Positions 62,725-64,000 of a stretch of 64,000 bases of DNA are shown here, in pieces. A model generated the notes under the pieces. The model ran no database searches and was not told the DNA's origin. It was given only the letters and a program-made list of their open reading frames with translations. Both the position numbers and the translations under genes were made by a program. Each line of letters begins with the position of its first letter. The first letter of the stretch is position 1. Source of the DNA: Flavobacterium sinopsychrotolerans (GTDB lineage: Bacteria > Bacteroidota > Bacteroidia > Flavobacteriales > Flavobacteriaceae); assembly GCF_900110375.1 (NCBI RefSeq), contig NZ_FODN01000004.1, positions 124,001 to 188,000 on the forward strand, written 5' to 3'.

Positions 62725-62751
62725 ATATAATCCTATTCATTATATTTTTTT
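62725..62751 (+). terminator. Candidate attenuator terminator in the thr leader
   Basis: ATATAAT (62725-62731) and ATTATAT (62739-62745) form a 7-bp stem followed at once by a T run. The stem is all A-T and therefore weak, so its strength as a terminator is uncertain. A competing pairing with ATATAAT-like sequence near 62776 is possible. Confidence 0.4.
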
Positions 62752-62887
62752 CTCAAGAAAAGAAAGTCCTTGGGTATATAATAAACATTACATTTTTCAA
62801 AAAAACAGCACACACTATTACATCGCCCGCGCTCCATTAATCAAGAAATGGCGATTTCCTATTACATTAAAAACAAATAACTTCGTT

Positions 62888-64000
62888 ATGAAAGTATTAA
62901 AATTTGGCGGAACTTCGGTTGCCAATGCACAAAATATAAAACTGGTTTTAGACATCGTTAGTAACAAAGCCAAAGAAGAAAAATTAATCGTTGTGGTTTC
63001 TGCTTTCAGCAAAGTCACTGATTTGCTTCAACTTGCTTCGCAAAAAGCAGCCGCTGGAGACGAAAGCTTCAAAGATATTCTTGCCGACATAGAGAAAAAA
63101 CATTTAGACGCTTTAAAAGAACTTATTCCTGTAAGCGAACAAAGCAGTCTTTTGAGCCATATCAAAAGAATCATCAATCATCTAGAAACCTTACTGGACG
63201 GCTGTTACCTTTTGGGCGAATTATCTCCTCGAACTTCGGATACTATTTTGAGTTTTGGTGAATTGCTGTCTTCTTATATAATAGCAGAAGCTTTAAAACA
63301 AAACCTAAAAAACAGCAGTTATAAAGACAGCCGCGAACTGATAAAAACCAACAACCATTTTGGGAAAGCAGTTGTTAATTTTGATGTTTCCAATGAATTA
63401 ATTATCGATTTTTTTGCTTCGAATGAGAATCAGGTGGTAGTGATGCCGGGATTTATAGCTGCTTCGCTTGACGGAATCAACACTACTTTGGGACGCGGTG
63501 GATCGGATTATACAGCCGCTATTCTTGCAGGCGCTCTTGATGCAAATGACTTGGAGATTTGGACTGACGTCAACGGAATGTTTACTGCCAATCCAAAAAT
63601 TGTAAAACAAGCACAACCTATCGCCTACATTTCCTATCAGGAAGCGATGGAGTTGTCTCATTTTGGTGCCAAAGTTTTATATCCGCCGACAATCCAGCCG
63701 GTATTGAGAAAAAATATTCCAATTCTGATCAAAAATACTTTTGAACCAGCAGCTGAAGGAACGTATATTTCCAATCAGGTTTTTGCGCAATCTAATCCCG
63801 TAAAAGGAATTACACATATTGATGCAATCACATTGATTACGCTTGAAGGCTCAGGAATGATAGGTGTTTCCGGTTCTTCCAAAAGACTTTTTGAAGTTTT
63901 ATCCAATAAAAATATCAACGTAATTTTCATCACTCAAGCCTCATCAGAGCATTCTATTTGTATTGGAATTCTAAATTCGGATGCTGATGTGGCGGAAGAG
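62888..64000 (+). CDS. thrA: Bifunctional aspartokinase/homoserine dehydrogenase, N-terminal part
   Basis: The frame is open for 371 codons to the window end. The aspartokinase domain is complete: VLKFGGTSVANAQN at the start, GFIAASLDGINTTLGRGGSDYTAA (about 192-215), IWTDVNGMFTANP and YQEAMELSHFGAKVLYPPTI. ACT regulatory domains begin near residue 300 (GITHIDAITLITLEGSGM, then VIFITQASSEHSICIGI). The start MKVLKFGGTSVA and the ACT sequence are of the ThrA/MetL type that continues into homoserine dehydrogenase, which lies beyond the window. It channels aspartate to threonine and methionine, consistent with the threonine leader upstream. Confidence 0.88.
   Translation, partial: MKVLKFGGTSVANAQNIKLVLDIVSNKAKEEKLIVVVSAFSKVTDLLQLASQKAAAGDESFKDILADIEKKHLDALKELIPVSEQSSLLSHIKRIINHLETLLDGCYLLGELSPRTSDTILSFGELLSSYIIAEALKQNLKNSSYKDSRELIKTNNHFGKAVVNFDVSNELIIDFFASNENQVVVMPGFIAASLDGINTTLGRGGSDYTAAILAGALDANDLEIWTDVNGMFTANPKIVKQAQPIAYISYQEAMELSHFGAKVLYPPTIQPVLRKNIPILIKNTFEPAAEGTYISNQVFAQSNPVKGITHIDAITLITLEGSGMIGVSGSSKRLFEVLSNKNINVIFITQASSEHSICIGILNSDADVAEE

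Overview
The window reads as a chromosomal segment of a low-GC member of the Bacteroidota, most likely Flavobacterium or a close relative. The evidence is the gene families (flavobacterial arginine cluster with an N-succinylornithine-type carbamoyltransferase, MiaE, YtxJ, many DUF families typical of Flavobacteriaceae), the start regions with the Bacteroidota promoter box TAnnTTTG (sometimes with TTG about 20 bp upstream), and the lack of strong Shine-Dalgarno sequences. No phage, insertion sequence or CRISPR array is visible. Most of the window is core metabolism and housekeeping.

Layout. 1-2.9 kb: a minus-strand run DUF1684, TatD, TcdA, HAD phosphatase and the start of a DUF2911 protein. 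3.0-6.5 kb: an MFS transporter, a BlaI/BlaR1-type regulatory pair with a perfect operator palindrome inside its promoter, and a 46-residue conserved-looking small protein. 6.5-11 kb: apt, a tRNA-Arg(ACG), a stand-alone mreB, an intergenic stretch carrying a copy of the tRNA 3' end and a possible gene remnant, a zinc alcohol dehydrogenase and a YitT protein. 11.3-14.8 kb: an unknown protein translationally coupled to a TPR-containing class III adenylate cyclase, a DUF6526 protein and a pentapeptide-repeat protein. 14.8-17.8 kb: a MacAB-like ABC export set. 18-21.3 kb: AraC regulator, single-domain response regulator, hybrid-sensing histidine kinase and GNAT enzyme. 21.5-26.3 kb: miaE, glyA, fumarylacetoacetase, a lipoprotein.

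26.4-37.1 kb is a complete arginine (and proline) biosynthesis cluster: leader peptide, GNAT acyltransferase, argG, argC, argD, proA, proB, argF', argB, argE, argH. Glutamate is acylated (probably succinylated), phosphorylated, reduced, transaminated, carbamoylated while still acylated, deacylated to citrulline, and converted to arginine; ProB/ProA draw glutamate into proline from the same transcript. 37.2-45 kb: ytxJ, clpB, OsmC, DUF808, a three-tRNA operon (Ser, Pro, Arg), thiolase and an NlpC/P60 hydrolase. 45-50.4 kb: gyrA followed by two paralogous TPR proteins. 50.7-58.6 kb: clpC, a RimB-RimK fusion, DUF421, a Crp-like regulator and a pirin-pirin-OsmC-GNAT operon. 58.6-62.2 kb: phosphate transporter with its DUF47 partner, and hutH. 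62.6-64 kb: a threonine-rich leader peptide followed by the start of thrA, cut off by the window end.

The most interesting signals are regulatory: two short leader peptides, one extremely threonine-rich before thrA and one arginine-containing before the arginine cluster, each starting a few bases after an identical TACTTTTG promoter box, suggesting ribosome-mediated attenuation from almost leaderless transcripts. Others are the BlaI operator, a pair of REP-like palindromic elements, a tRNA-end direct repeat flanking mreB, and the unknown-protein/adenylate cyclase pair.
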